Shown: positions 42,088 to 53,133 of the stretch, piece after piece
How the letters are laid out: every line of letters begins with the position of its first letter
Position numbering within the stretch: the first letter of the stretch is position 1
Assembly (NCBI GenBank): GCA_963377175.1
Contig: CAUJNA010000532.1
Coordinates: 141,915 to 205,914 of the forward strand
Length of the DNA: 64,000 nt
Reading direction: 5' to 3'
Origin: Effrenium voratum
Lineage: Eukaryota > Sar > Dinophyceae > Suessiales > Symbiodiniaceae
Notes under the pieces: model-generated
What the model was told of the DNA's origin: nothing
The model's database searches: none
Seen by the model: only the letters and a program-made list of their open reading frames with translations
Translations under genes and position numbers: made by a program

Positions 42088-42875
42088 CAGGCCTTGATCT
42101 GCCACACCTTGCTCTTCGCACCGCCCCAGCGCAATTGGATGCCTTCCCCCTTGTTCAGGCGGTCCCACAACACGACGGGCATCAGCGTGACATCGCCCCA
42201 AAAGCGCTGGACCTCCTGCTTGGTCGGCTTTCGCCCGGCAACCACGAGCCCAGTGGCGTCAAGCCTCTTCGCTGAAGAGGCTGGGCCAAAGAGCCGTGTC
42301 CCCAGGGCATGCTCTGTGACCGCCTTGAGGTGGTTCTTGCCCTGGGCGTGGCAGGGGTCCCAGACCACACCACAGAACTTGCACCTGCCACCGATTCCCT
42401 CCGCCGGCTTGGCAAAGGCTTGCGCCCGGCTCAACTCCGCTTCCGTAAGCGGATCCTTCAGGCCCGCAGGCACGGCAAGCGCCGCACTCAGCCGCTCCTG
42501 GATTGTGACCGCGGCGCCCTCCGAGACCATGCCCAAGTGCTCTGCGAGGAGATCTGAAAACGGTGTTCGCCGTGAGGTCTCCCTCGCATTGAGCACCTCC
42601 TGGTCCGTCATCGCATCCACAACCTCCTGACACATGCCTTTCTTGATCATGGCTCTTCGGATCCTCTTCGCTGCCCTCTTAGGGCCTCTGTCCCTCTCAT
42701 TGCGGGCCTTGCTCAGCTTTGAGCTGGCCAAGGTCGTGTTTCCCAAAGAAGCAGCTGAGGCATCAGACATCCCATCCTCATCCACGTGGGATTCCGAGGC
42801 TCTCGTGGATGCGTCAGCTATGCTCATCGCCAACTCGTTCTTGGCCTTCACCTCGCAAAGCTTGGACATCGACAT
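42088..42875 (-). CDS. C2H2/U1-like zinc finger protein gene, exon 1
   Basis: ATG at 42875; 788 bases to donor GCCTG|GTGTGAG. The protein starts MSMSKLCEVKAKNELAMSIA, has a Ser/Asp-rich part, a basic block (RGPKRAAKRIRRAMIKKG, likely nuclear signal), a helical part (DLLAEHLGMVSEGAAVTIQE) and a finger: CKFCGVVWDP..HLKAVTEH (C-x2-C, then H-x6-H), followed by HALGTRLFG. U1/matrin-type fingers usually bind RNA or DNA. The only long exon in the window, consistent with recent retroposition or slow intron gain. Confidence 0.65.
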
Positions 42876-43398
42876 GGCTTTTCCTCCAGGGGCTTTTTGG
42901 TACTATCGTGCTTCTCTTGGCAGGAGCGGCGGCTGCGTGGCAGACGTGGAAAACAACAGCAGTCAGCCCCCGAGTTGCAAGCTGATGCTTGGGACACTGA
43001 TCCCCTACGCATAAGGGGTGGGGGACCTGGAAAATGCACATCTGCAGTTTTAAGGTCCCCCCTCAACATCCGGGAGCCAGGACATGACACAAAGCCTCCT
43101 TCAACCGCCAGAGCAGAAGGAATGAGTGCGCCTGCAAAGCTCAGCTTGGGCTGAAGGCCTACTTTTGACATCGACCCACTTAGGTGTTTTTGGACCTACA
43201 TCTTGGAGAGCGTTGTTGGGTATCGTTATCCAGGCAAGACCACAAATGGAGCACCTGTGTGATACACCCTTGCACGCCCTCGCGTGACTCAAGTAATGGC
43301 TATTTACATATGAACCTGGTCGCAAATACCTCCGCGCTCAACACCCAGCCGCTCAGCATTCGCTATCCGCTGCACGCAAGCGCTCTGCGCAGTCCTTC

Positions 43399-43664
43399 AA
43401 ATCCGCTTACGCCCAGCGGCCGCAAGCAGATTTCGTGGTGCGACAGCAGATTTCTGGCAAAAAATCCGCTAGCGCGCTGGCAAATCCGCTTACGCCCAGC
43501 GGCCGGTAGCAGATTTCCAAAACTGGCGTGAGCGGCTTTCGGCCGCTGGGCGGCTACCGGCCGCTGGGCGTAAGCGGATTTGACAGCGTGCTAGCGGATT
43601 TCAGGCTGGAAATCTGCTGCCGCGCCACGACATCTGCTTCCGGCCGCTGGGCGTAAGCGGATTT
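43399..43664. repeat. Long inverted repeat (hairpin), arms about 120 bases
   Basis: AAATCCGCTTACGCCCAGCG, then GCAAGCAGATTTCGTGGTGC, on the left are mirrored by GCGCCACGACATCTGCTTCC and GCTGGGCGTAAGCGGATTTG on the right; the spacer is about 30 bases. The sub-motif AAATCCGCTTACGCCCAGCG occurs twice in each orientation. Confidence 0.75.
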
Positions 43665-43699
43665 GCACTTTTTCTTAACGCGATGGCTTAGCGATGCAC

Positions 43700-44360
43700 T
43701 AGTCCCAAGTGCAACCAAAGGGTTCGAGACGCCACCGGGATGAAGGAATCCAACAAAGTAAAGAGATGCACGAGGAGTCAGGCGGCTGTTTTTTCGCCCG
43801 CGCAAAAGAACTGCAATAAAATGCTAGACTTTCAACAAAGGTGGCGCCGGGGTGGCGCCAAGGATCACATGCTCTCACATACATGCTCTCACACTTGTTT
43901 CAACATGTGACCAGACATGATGGCAAAGCAAATCTCATGTAATCTCACGAATAACGTATGATAGCGCACTATAGATTCTACGTGGGGAGAAAAATGCATA
44001 AAAATAAAATGCATAAGGTACCTAGGTCCCCCCTAAATGCATTTTCCTAGAATGGGGGATGGACACTGTGGTCAGCCCCCCCGCGCAGAAGATCAGCAAT
44101 CGCCACTTCGGAGTTCGCGTGTCAGGGGTTCCTTGAAATGTGAAAGCCCTGGTCTATTCGAGTTTCGCCGTAAGGCCTTTGGATCTACCCCCGGCACAAT
44201 CTACAAGATGCTTCAACAGAAGGATTCACGGACTGTCCGGCCTGTGAGTGCAACGAGCTGCACTGCAAGTAGCACTGCGCCTGCCTAAAACAAACTAGGG
44301 CAAGGGCGAGGGAGGTGACTGGGCGGAGCCTTGGAGTCGCAGGAGACAGCTTAAAATCTA
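43700..44360. other. Stretch without a secure gene
   Basis: Moderately GC-rich with short open frames on both strands (83 codons at 44037-44288 plus, Ser/Thr/Cys-rich). Nothing recognisable. Confidence 0.3.
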
Positions 44361-44419
44361 CCCTTTGTATGAAAGCGCAGCTACGGTGAAGCGCCTGTTG
44401 TCTGCGTACCTGCCATCTT

Positions 44420-44515
44420 TCGTCTTCGGGGGGGAATTCGTCTTCGGGGGGAATTCGTCTTCGGGGGGAAATCGTCTTCGGGGGGAAATCGTCTTCGGGG
44501 GGGGATTCGTCTTCG
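44420..44515. repeat. (TCGTCTTCGGGGGGAAAT)n minisatellite
   Basis: About five 18-20 base units. The minus frame reads Pro/Glu/Asp/Lys repeats (PPEDEFPPKTNSPPKTK). Confidence 0.8.
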
Positions 44516-45339
44516 CGTCTTCGGGCATGTGGTTGGGCTCGAGTCTGCTTCGGGGCAATGTGTCTTCGTAATTCGTCTGCGTCTGCGGGTGGAACAGTGC
44601 TACCCCCACCGCGGACACAATGTTAAGAAAAGGCTTTGCTAAGACATGCCGAGTCCGTATCTAAACAAACCAAATCCGCGTCTTGCCAAACAAGGTCTGG
44701 AAGTGTTTGTCTGAACCCACTGACTCTCACCGAATGCTCAGGCAGCAATGCAAACACGCACGCGCTTGCAACTAAATTGGTAAGGCGGACGCTCGCAATC
44801 AAAGGCATCTGTCTGTCTTTTTGCGGCCTGAAGAACTAGGCAGATGCTCTACAACATCAACTCGGAAGGCCTCAAAGACTGAAAGACGGAAGCTCAGAGG
44901 TCTGACGCCTTCCTGTCGATAACCACGCTGCGTGTAACATGTGGGGCTCGCGCAACTCGGCTGGTATCACTTGGAGCCTGGCTCTGGGTCAGACGCTGCC
45001 TCATCCTTCATCTCCTGCAACATCTACCTCTGGCATTGCCTCCGCAGCGGGAACGCTGGCCCGTGACAACGAGCCGCCTCGGAAGAGTGCCATTTTACGA
45101 GGTAGGCGCAAGAATGCGCAAGGGCGAGCGCAAGGTTTTGAACATTTGTCAGCTTTTTTGCCGCACAAGTCTTGGGGAGAAGCGGGCGGGGCTTGGGCGA
45201 GGAATGGACGAATGGAAAAGTGTCAATGCTCGACCGCGAACGTTTCCAACCACGAACAAAAAAGCGCAACGCCCGACCATTGCAAAACAAGCCTTCCAGA
45301 CCTGAAAGCAGCCCCCGAAAAGGCATGGTGCTCTAGGAG

Positions 45340-45650
45340 ACAAAGGTACCGTGAATTGCCCCAATTGGTGTTTAACGCAGGTTGATTCCAAACACCTTTG
45401 CGACGAAACAATCATGCTCTCCAATACTTTCCCTTGTGAGGAGACAAAAGTACCGCGAATTGCCCCAATTGGTGTTTAACATAGGTTGGTTCCAAACACA
45501 TTTGCTGCGACGAAACAATGCCCTCATGCTCTCCCATTCTTTCCCTTGTGAGGAGCCAAAGGTACCGTAAATTGCCCCAATTGGTGTTTAACGCAGGTTG
45601 ATTCCAAACACCTTTGCTGTCACGAAAGAATGCCCTTGTGCTCTCCAATT
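45340..45650. repeat. Three tandem copies, period 104-113 bases
   Basis: AATTGCCCCAATTGGTGTTT begins at about 45355, 45459 and 45572. Each unit holds CTCTCC..TTCCCTTGTGAGGAG and ACGAAA motifs. Confidence 0.75.
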
Positions 45651-45666
45651 CTTCACCATGCCACGC

Positions 45667-45681
45667 CACTTGCTCTCTCTC

Positions 45682-45712
<31 letters not shown>

Positions 45713-45740
45713 GTCTCTCTCTTTCTCTCTTTTCCTCTTC
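45667..45740. repeat. (CT)n microsatellite
   Basis: About 70 bases of CT with single interruptions. Confidence 0.85.
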
Positions 45741-45889
45741 TCTGAACGCAGCAGGGTTGGCGCGCACTGCTCGAAAATGCGAAAGTTACTACCAAAATTG
45801 CAGGGGCTCACGCGATCTGTCATGTGCTGCAGGCTCAATCTCCGAAGACCATCTTCTCAATCTGCCTGACCGTCGGCAATTTCACCTCA

Positions 45890-46290
45890 GCACCTAGGCA
45901 AGCCGGGGAAAACTGCAGCTGAGTGGTCCGTGAGAATGAAAATCGGTGCTGGAAGGCATGCGGACACAGGTAAACAGCGGAGCCCATGAAAGAAGCATCA
46001 GAAAAATCTGCGTTGGGCAAGGCGCAGTCACGCTGGCTTTTCCGCAGCTTCTTGTTCTGAGCGCGCGCCGCCTCGACCTCCTCGTGAATTTCCTTGTGCT
46101 TGCCGCCCACCCAGCCCTCGTTGCGCATCAGCAAGGAGAGCGCGAGATCACTCTTGCACACCGTGGTGCGCTTTCCGTGCTGCGCCAATAGGGCGCAGTC
46201 TGTCATCCACTCCTGCGCCTCAGTCTCTATAAGTCTTTCGCTAGTCTCTGGATTTTTTCGCGCTAGCAAGTGGACTCTACTGCCATAACT
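45890..46290 (-). CDS. Probable exon, unidentified
   Basis: The minus frame is open over 45835-46323 and its middle is strongly protein-like: ARKNPETSERLIETEAQEWM, TDCALLAQHGKRTTVCKSDL, ALSLLMRNEGWVGGKHKEIH, EEVEAARAQNKKLRKSQRDC, then ALPNADFSDASFMGSAVYLC. A charged helix (EIHEEVEAARAQNKKLRKSQ) suggests a short coiled coil. Exon ends not fixed. Tandem repeats lie immediately downstream. Confidence 0.45.
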
Positions 46291-47005
46291 AAAAACAGAA
46301 AATGGCTGCTGAAACCTTACCATGATATTTCCTCAATATCTACGACCCGCCGGGAAACTTACCAGATTGCTAAAGAACTTGGCCCACCGTGGCCAACCCC
46401 CATGGCACACAAGTTAGCCCGCAACACCAAGAACTTAGCCCATTTACAAAACTGCATGGCAAAAAAGCGCGTTTATGTTGCGATGCCTATGTGTTTTCAC
46501 ATTAGCTTCTACTTGTCGCGAGCTTCAAAATTGTGCGAGCCGTGTCCACAAACGCTTGGCGCACCAACCGTCACCAACACCGCAAATGGCACAAGTTCTT
46601 TCCTCGCAGCTCAAGTCTCCCACGGACCCAGTATCACCTGATGCTTCCCCGCAAGCCGTGCAAGAATTCTATGCTTAAAGTGGAGTGTTGGAATTTCAAC
46701 ATGTTAGTGGGAGAGTCTTCAAAATTGGTGTTCACTTGGGCGCGGAAAACTTCCTGTTGCAGTGTGTGTAAGCTGCCGCATTAGGAGTGGGTTGGCACTC
46801 AGACTGAAACACATGTAGGTGCAATGATTACGAAACCCTTTTCAAGTGTCCCCCAGTTCCCCGCGGATTACCTGGACGCAACGCACTGAAAAAGTGTGCA
46901 CTTCCATGATTGTGGGACCCAGCAAACGCAAAACGCAGAGGGCTGCGGGGCTAATTCCAACCTGACCCTTCCACCAACATCCCGCGTGTTGAATCCGCTT
47001 GCGGA

Positions 47006-47461
47006 CTAAGGAACAAACATCTCAAGGGACATCTGCAACGCCAGCAAGGAGTTCTTGGAAAAGCTGACGCGGTTTCCAGTGAAGTCCTCTTTCTCATGCA
47101 AGTCTTGGGCAAACTTCTTGGCATGGGCCTGCAGCCAGCAGCGCGAGATCTCGAAGTCGCTGTCGTCCAGACACACAGGCTCAGCTCGCTTCTTCGGCTT
47201 TGGCTTATCAGCCATCTTTGCTCTGCGCCCACCGAAGTCGCTGTCGTCCAGACACACAGGCTCAGCTCGCTTCTTCGGCTTTGGCTTATCAGCCATCTTT
47301 GCTCTGCGCCCACCACGCTTGCTGGGCTCCAGCTTGCTGACTTGCACTTGCAAGTTTCGGGTCGCACGGCTCACTGGGCCTTCTTGAGACCAGCCAGCTG
47401 GCGACGTGAGGTCAACTGGAGCTTCTTTATCCACCTGGCTTTCGGCGATATGGCCGTCCAC
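47006..47461 (-). CDS. Basic protein with a duplicated 27-residue unit, unidentified
   Basis: From about 47461 the frame reads DGHIAESQVDKEAPVDLTSP, then has two exact copies of a 27-residue unit (GGRRAKMADKPKPKKRAEPV plus CLDDSDF), then FEISRCWLQAHAKKFAQDLH and EDFTGNRVSFSKNSLLALQM, ending LEMFVP. Both KPKPKKR motifs look like nuclear signals, and LDDSDF is a possible acidic phosphosite. The start is GTG/exonic rather than ATG, so this is probably a last exon. Confidence 0.5.
   Translation of the reverse strand: MDGHIAESQVDKEAPVDLTSPAGWSQEGPVSRATRNLQVQVSKLEPSKRGGRRAKMADKPKPKKRAEPVCLDDSDFGGRRAKMADKPKPKKRAEPVCLDDSDFEISRCWLQAHAKKFAQDLHEKEDFTGNRVSFSKNSLLALQMSLEMFVP
47152..47313. repeat. 81-base tandem duplication in coding sequence
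   Basis: CGAAGTCGCTGTCGTCCAGA begins at 47152 and 47233. The two copies appear identical, so the duplication is recent or maintained by conversion. Confidence 0.85.
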
Positions 47462-47939
47462 TTCTTCAGCCTAGAACGGGCGCGCAGTTTGGAGATTGGA
47501 TGGAGGCCCACCCCTCCATTGTGACACACCCGCGCCTCCACATGAGCAATTGCCTGCGCTCCCCGTCGCTCGTCCTTAGGACCGGCACAAGGCATTGTTG
47601 ACTGGCTATCGCTAATGCCAAGGCACCGCCAACGCAGGTGCAGCTCCTGCCCCCTTGGTCGAGCAGGCCTGGGTCTGCCTTGCCTCCAGCGAGTGTGTGT
47701 GTGACTAACAGAAGCAGCCTCAGCGCAACTGCGGACACCAGATTCGCAACACAAAACACTGCAAAGCACCCTCTCAAACCAACGCGCAACTCAACGCAAG
47801 CTGCGCCTGGAGCCTTGCCCTGATCTCGCTTTTGGTGCCTTTCTTAGAAACCTTCATCTTCGTGGCCATCTCTCTCAACTGCTGCAAGGACAGTTTGCGC
47901 AAGGAGGCCTGTCTCAGAATGGAATGCTCCGCAGCAACG

Positions 47940-48420
47940 ACGCCAACCAAACAAGTTCAACCGCGCGCCTCTGCGGGGGCATGCACTTCTGGGGCTTTGT
48001 CCTTCAGCTCCGCAAAGCCCTAAAACCCTCTGCAACATGCTGCAACTGCGGATGACCTGCCATCTCACCGCAGCCAACAAAACAAGTTCAACTGCGCGCC
48101 TCTGCGGTGGCTGCCGCTTCTGGGGCTTTGTCCTTCAGCCCCGCAAAAACCCTAAACACCCTCTGCATTGCGGATGACCTGCCGTCTCACCGCAGCCAAC
48201 CAAACAAGTTGAACTGCGCGCCTCTGCTGCGGCTGCCACTTCTGGGGCTTTGTCCTTCAGCTCCGCAAAACCAAACAAGTTCAACTGCGCGCCTCTGCAG
48301 TGGCTGCCGCTTCTGGGGCTTTGTCTTTCAGCCCCGCAAAAACCCTAAACACCCTCTGCATTGCGGATGACCTGCCGTCTCACCGCAGCCAACCAAATAA
48401 GTTCAACTGCGCGCCTCATA
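47940..48420. repeat. Five degenerate tandem copies, period up to about 125 bases
   Basis: AAGTTCAACYGCGCGCCTC begins near 47955, 48084, 48207, 48276 and 48399. Units hold GCTTCTGGGGCTTTGTCCTT and CTGCATTGCGGATGACCTGC. Confidence 0.75.
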
Positions 48421-48628
48421 AGGAAGAATCTGCCCGAGCAGATCAAGATCTATCACCGAGGCAACTCTACTGTCCCGGCGAACAAAACCCCCCCGCAACG
48501 CAAAAATGCATTTGGAATCTAGGGCACCCTACAGCAACCGGGTTCTATTGTCAGCTATTCCAGAAGCTGGCCTGCAACTCCAGCTCTTCGAGCGTTGCTG
48601 CTGCCGCTCGCTTGCGTAGAGAGGTCTC

Positions 48629-49600
48629 CGGAGAAGACGCCATCGCTTCTAGAGCTTCTGAACTTCAATTCGAGACAGAAATGGCCCAGACCTGGATTTG
48701 CCCCCTCAAGGGGCTCTGAAAAGGAGACGTCTAGTCCTTGCCCAAAGGTGATGGCTTTGAAACAAGGGATTCTGGACGTCTTTGCCCAAAGGTGATGGGA
48801 TTTGCCATTCCAGGCCTTTGAAACAAGGGATTCTGGACGTCTTTGCCCAAAGGTCTTGCAGGGCTTTGAAAAAAGGGATTCTGGACATCTTTGGGATTTG
48901 GTCTGAGGGCCCCTGCACCTAAACTGATGGGATTTGCACCTAAACTGATGAGATTTGCACCTAAACTGATGAGATTTGCACCTAAACTGATGAGATTTGC
49001 ACCTGGATTCGCACTTCCACGTGAGGACGGGAAAGTGCAAATAGAACGTCGTGGGTGGACAGCAAGACGAAGCCGTGCATGGATAGGTTTGAAACGGTAA
49101 TGGTCCGGAGAAGACGCCATCGCTTCTAGAGCTTCTGAGCTTCAATTCGAGACAGAAATGGCCCAGACCTGGATTTGCCCCCTCAAGGGGCTCTGAAAAG
49201 GAGACGTCTAGTCCTTGCCCAAAGGTGATGGGATTTGCCCTTCCAGGGCTTTGAAACAAGGGATTCTGGACGTCTTTGCCCAAAGGTGATGGGATTTGCC
49301 CTTTTCTGGACGTCTTTGCCCAAAGGTCTTGCAGGGCTTTGAAAAAAGGGATTCTGGACATCTTTGAGATTTGGTCTGAGAGCCCCTGCACCTAAACTGA
49401 TGGGATTTGCACCTAAACTAATGAGATTGCATCTCTTGTTTTTTGCACCTAAACTGATGAGATTTGCACCTAAACTGATGAGATTTGCACCTGGATTCGC
49501 ACTTCCATGTGAGGACGGGAAAGTGCAAATAGAACGTCGTGGGTGGACAGCAAGACGAAGCCGTGCATGGATAGGTTTGAAACGGTAATGGGTGACAAGA
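48629..49600. repeat. Large tandem duplication, period about 478 bases, with inner minisatellite
   Basis: CCGGAGAAGACGCCATCGCT begins at 48629 and 49107. Each copy holds CAAAGGTGATGGGATTTGCC blocks and GCACCTAAACTGATGAGATT units (four near 48925-49005; three to four near 49387-49487, one interrupted). The 278-codon minus frame over it (KSHQFRC repeats) is probably a by-product. Confidence 0.8.
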
Positions 49601-49807
49601 CACACATTGAACTTGGAAAGGCAGTCGTGGATAGACCACACCCTCGGGCTTGGGCAGCCTAGGCGGGCTGCCAGGGCAACCTGGAGCTGACCCCCCGGAA
49701 AAACATTTTTTCGGGGCGAAATAAATTGTTTTTGGCCCAGCCGGATTTTGAAGACCGAGCGGCCAGACGGGAAAAGGCGGCTTTCAGCCCCGCTTGTGAG
49801 CAAGCCG

Positions 49808-49885
49808 GCCTTGGTTCAGCGGCGAATGCGTCGGACTCAGCTTTGTCCCGCGGGAAAATTTGGAGGCTCGAATCTCGGACCTGTC
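49808..49885 (+). ncRNA. tRNA-derived SINE-like element
   Basis: TGGTTCAGCGG (49812-49822) matches pol III box A at 10 of 11 positions, and GGCTCGAATCT (49865-49875) is a diverged box B 42 bases on. Spacing suggests a long-variable-arm tRNA ancestor (Ser/Leu type). GGAC..GTCC could be an anticodon stem. Confidence 0.4.
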
Positions 49886-50031
49886 GCGCAAAACGAATTC
49901 TTTTTTGACACCGCCAGGCTTGGGGTGAAGAGGCGGGCGCGAGCGAGGCAGCCAGAGACGACGCAAAAACGATTTTTCGGGCCGAAACAATTTGTTTTTA
50001 GGCGCGGCCAGGTATGGGGTGAGCACAAGCC

Positions 50032-50628
50032 TTGGGAAGAGGCAGGCGCGTGCGATACAGCCAGAAAGGCGGCTACTGGCAGCCCGCCATTTTGCGCCAT
50101 TTTGCGCCCAATGGGACACAGCAACAGCAACAACAACAGCAACAACATCGACAAGAATCACCAGACGGACGAAGCCAGCCTGCCCGTCCGGTTGCACAGG
50201 CGGTGAGCCTGTGGGAACTGCATCACGTATCCCCTTTTCGACAGGCAGCTGCCGGCCAGACAAAACAACAACAGCAACAACAGCCAGCCTGCCCGTCCGG
50301 TTGCACAGGCGGTGAGCCTGTGGGAGCCGCATCACGTATCCCCTTTTCGACAGGCAGTTGCTGGCTCAGCAGCAGCAGCAGCAACAACAAGAACGACAAC
50401 GACAACGACATCGACCTCCCCGTGCGGCTCGAAATCTGTGAAACTGAGTGGAAAGCACAAGCGTGGATAGGTCCGGGAAATTGCTCAGCGATGTTTGACC
50501 TCCCCGTGCGGCTCGAAGTCTGCGAAAATGAGTGGAAAGTACAAGCGTGGATAGGTCCTGGGCTCGTAGTTAGGTTTCGCGGGGACGGGGAAACTAGGCG
50601 TCAAGGCTGCTGCCGAAGCAGCAAATAA
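50032..50628 (+). CDS. 198-codon repetitive frame, doubtful gene
   Basis: Contains poly-Gln, Ser/Asn runs, a 107-base tandem duplication (50176 and 50283) and an 84-base one (50415 and 50499; DLPVRLEICETEWKAQAWIG type, frame kept). The 84-base unit is the most protein-like. May be chance in a repeat region. Confidence 0.25.
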   Translation: MGRGRRVRYSQKGGYWQPAILRHFAPNGTQQQQQQQQQHRQESPDGRSQPARPVAQAVSLWELHHVSPFRQAAAGQTKQQQQQQPACPSGCTGGEPVGAASRIPFSTGSCWLSSSSSNNKNDNDNDIDLPVRLEICETEWKAQAWIGPGNCSAMFDLPVRLEVCENEWKVQAWIGPGLVVRFRGDGETRRQGCCRSSK

Positions 50629-50709
50629 AAAAACCGAGTTTTACGACGAACTCCAAAAACTCGGCTTTTTTGTTTGCGCCCATTTGCGCCCCGAGGGAAT
50701 GCAGCAGCA

Positions 50710-51225
50710 GATGCATGAGGTCGTACAGGTACTTCATGAGGTCGGTCGTACAGGTACTTCATGAAATGGTATAGCATAAGGTCGTACAGGTACTTCATGA
50801 GGTCATACATCATGAGGTCGTACAGGTACTTCATGAGGAAGTGGATGTGGGGATGTAGAAGGTGATGTTGTGGTGGTAGTCCATGAGGCAGACCATGAGG
50901 TGGTACAGCATGAGGTCGTACAGGTGCTTCATGAGGTCGTGCAGCATGAGGTCGTAGAGGTACTTCATGAGGTGGTATAGTGGAATAGCATAAGGTCGTA
51001 CAGGTACTTCATGAGGTCATACATCATGAGGTCGTACAGGTACTTCATGAGGTGGAGGATGTAGAAGGTGATGTTGTGGTGGTAGTCCATGAGGTAGACC
51101 ACGAGGTGACAGCATAAGGTCGTACAGGTGCTTCATGAGGTCGCACAGGTACTTCATGAGGTTGCGCAGGTACTTCATGAGGTCGTACAGCATGAGGTCG
51201 CCTAGGTATTTCATGAGGTAGTGGA
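50710..51225. repeat. Array of GAGGTCGTACAGGTACTTCAT units
   Basis: About 20 degenerate 21-base and shorter units over 500 bases, with larger-scale repetition (50,830-50,900 resembles 51,040-51,110). The minus frame reads MKYLYDLM repeats. Confidence 0.8.
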
Positions 51226-51229
51226 TTCA

Positions 51230-52300
51230 GGAGGCACCCGTCGGTAGTCTCCGGTGCCAGCTTGTTGTAATGGCCAACGTGCTGCAGTTAGCCACTTTCT
51301 TCTCTGGGTCAGTGGTCTGCAGAGACTTGGAATCACTTGAGTGCTCGAGGGCTGCTGTCAGGTCAAACGGCTCGCATGAACACAGCAGGAAAACAGCCAA
51401 GCGCTCACAGAAAGGACCAAACAGTCATGGCAGAGCGACCAGGAGATATTCCTTTTTGATACGGCTCATTGTCTCCAGTGACGACACTATCTGCAATCTC
51501 AACAGCCTACCCTGCAGCTATCACAGGCAGCGCCCAAACAACAAGCAGGTTCGTTTAGTGGCATTTTGCAGGAAGTTGGGGACAGCTTGCTCTTTGCCAC
51601 AGACTTGACCCCTTCTTGAAGAAGCAGGCTACTTGGTAAGTGAGCCGACTTGCTAACCTCAGGCAGCCCAAATGACAGGAGCTACTTGCAGCCCCGCTAG
51701 GCGGGTATAGCCGTGAGTGCTCCCCATTTACTAGGTATGAGTATCCACTTCGCGACCCCGCCTCGGCCTGAGAGCTTCCCGCCGCATTCGCCCCGACACG
51801 GCCAGCCACGGCCGGAGGGCGCGGACGCCATGGGCTGAGTGGGCGACTGTTGTGCCCAGCACATGCAGTTGGATGTATATCCCTCTATTCATATCTCGAA
51901 ACCTCGAACGACCCTTCCTAGCGGGGTCTGTCGAAAGAAGTAGGGTTGTCCATCAGAGACCCTCAACGGTTGCATAAGCTTGGGGCTGTATGGAAAGTCT
52001 CCTTGAGCCGGCTCGTCCCTATAACTGTACTTGCTGTTCATGAAGAGTGTTTGTGGGTGTTTGATAAGGCTGTGTTATCATGACAAGGCCTGAAGTGCAA
52101 CACCGTCCGTTCAAAAATTGGAGCGTGACAAAGCGTGAAGCGACCCCATTTCCACGCGACACAGTTCCATTTGAGCGTGAATGACCAGTGAAAGTGGGCA
52201 CGCCAACTCTCAAAAAAACAGAATCGGACACTTTTGGACGTCTTCCGAAACGACTCTGCAGCTGGGGCCTTTGGGGGAGGACCCTGTTAGGAAGGGGGCC
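51230..52300. other. GC-rich stretch without a secure gene
   Basis: A 112-codon plus frame (51270-51608) is open and mildly protein-like (CRDLESLECSRAAVRSNGSH). No rRNA or tRNA motif was recognised in 51650-52030 despite its structured look. Confidence 0.3.
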
Positions 52301-52314
52301 CTTTACGTCATGTC

Positions 52315-52640
52315 TACTTGGATCCACTTGAAGAGCCGTAGGATACTTGGAGCAAATTGAAAGGCGCGTGCCGCTTGGACAAGAGCCACTTGGAGCCATT
52401 TGGAGCCACTTGGAGCCACTTGAAACAGAACGTGCCACTTGGAGCCACTTGGAGCCACTTGAAGCGGCACATGCCACTTGGAGCCACTTAGAGCCACTTG
52501 AAGCGGCATGCACCACTTGGAGCCACATGGAGCCACTTGGAGCCACTTGAAGCGGCGCGTGCCACTTGGAGCCACTTAGAGCCACTTGAAGCGGCACGCG
52601 CCACTTGGAGCCACTTGGATCCACTTGAAGTGGCTGAAGT
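52315..52640. repeat. GCCACTTGGA / GAGCCACTTGAAGCGGC array
   Basis: About 25 units of 10-11 bases grouped into blocks separated by GAAGCGGCRYRYGCC. The minus frame reads SGSKWLQVA repeats, a familiar dinoflagellate low-complexity pattern. The array is related to 38.89 kb in the opposite arrangement. Confidence 0.8.
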
Positions 52641-53133
52641 GGCTTGAACTGCCAAATTCAAATAGCGCACGTCAGGCGACCCCAATGAAAGAATTCCAAG
52701 CGCTCTATGGAAACTGAAAGCCTGGGCAACCGAAGGGAAAGCTAAGGACAAGGCTGTTTGACCACCCTTTAGTAAATTACCCCGTCTCCCCTTTGAAAGA
52801 AGTCCGCCCCCACAAAAGAAACGCAGAACCATTGATGGAATCCCAAAGGCCTCCTCCCTCCCTCCAACTCCAGCTGTAAAAAGCCCGAGACACCGCGGAG
52901 CCTGACATGCCCAGTGAAAAGCCCACGAGGAATGAACAACTGACCGGCAGGCCGCAACGGAAGTTTATGTATTTTGGTGCGTAGACTAAAGCGGTAAAGA
53001 AACCTGGCAAACAGAACGTTTCAAGTTTGGAAGCTAAACGATAAACATGTCGCTAAGACCAACATGAAGAAATATTGCAACAAACAACCACTAGAATTTG
53101 CAATCTAAACCAGTGGAACCCATCTAAAAAAGG

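Noticed and set aside
48555..49391. 278-codon minus frame with KSHQFRC repeats
   Set aside because: Explained by the 478-base tandem duplication and its 21-base inner units; both duplicates drift without sign of protein constraint.
48629..49600. CRISPR-like short repeats (GCACCTAAACTGATGAGATT)
   Set aside because: Units are contiguous without unique spacers; it is a minisatellite inside a larger duplication.
51650..52030. Possible rRNA fragment
   Set aside because: GC-rich and structured-looking but no conserved rRNA motif could be recognised.
52019..52624. 201-codon frame with SGSKWLQVA repeats
   Set aside because: By-product of the CCACTTGG array; such frames appear wherever this array occurs.
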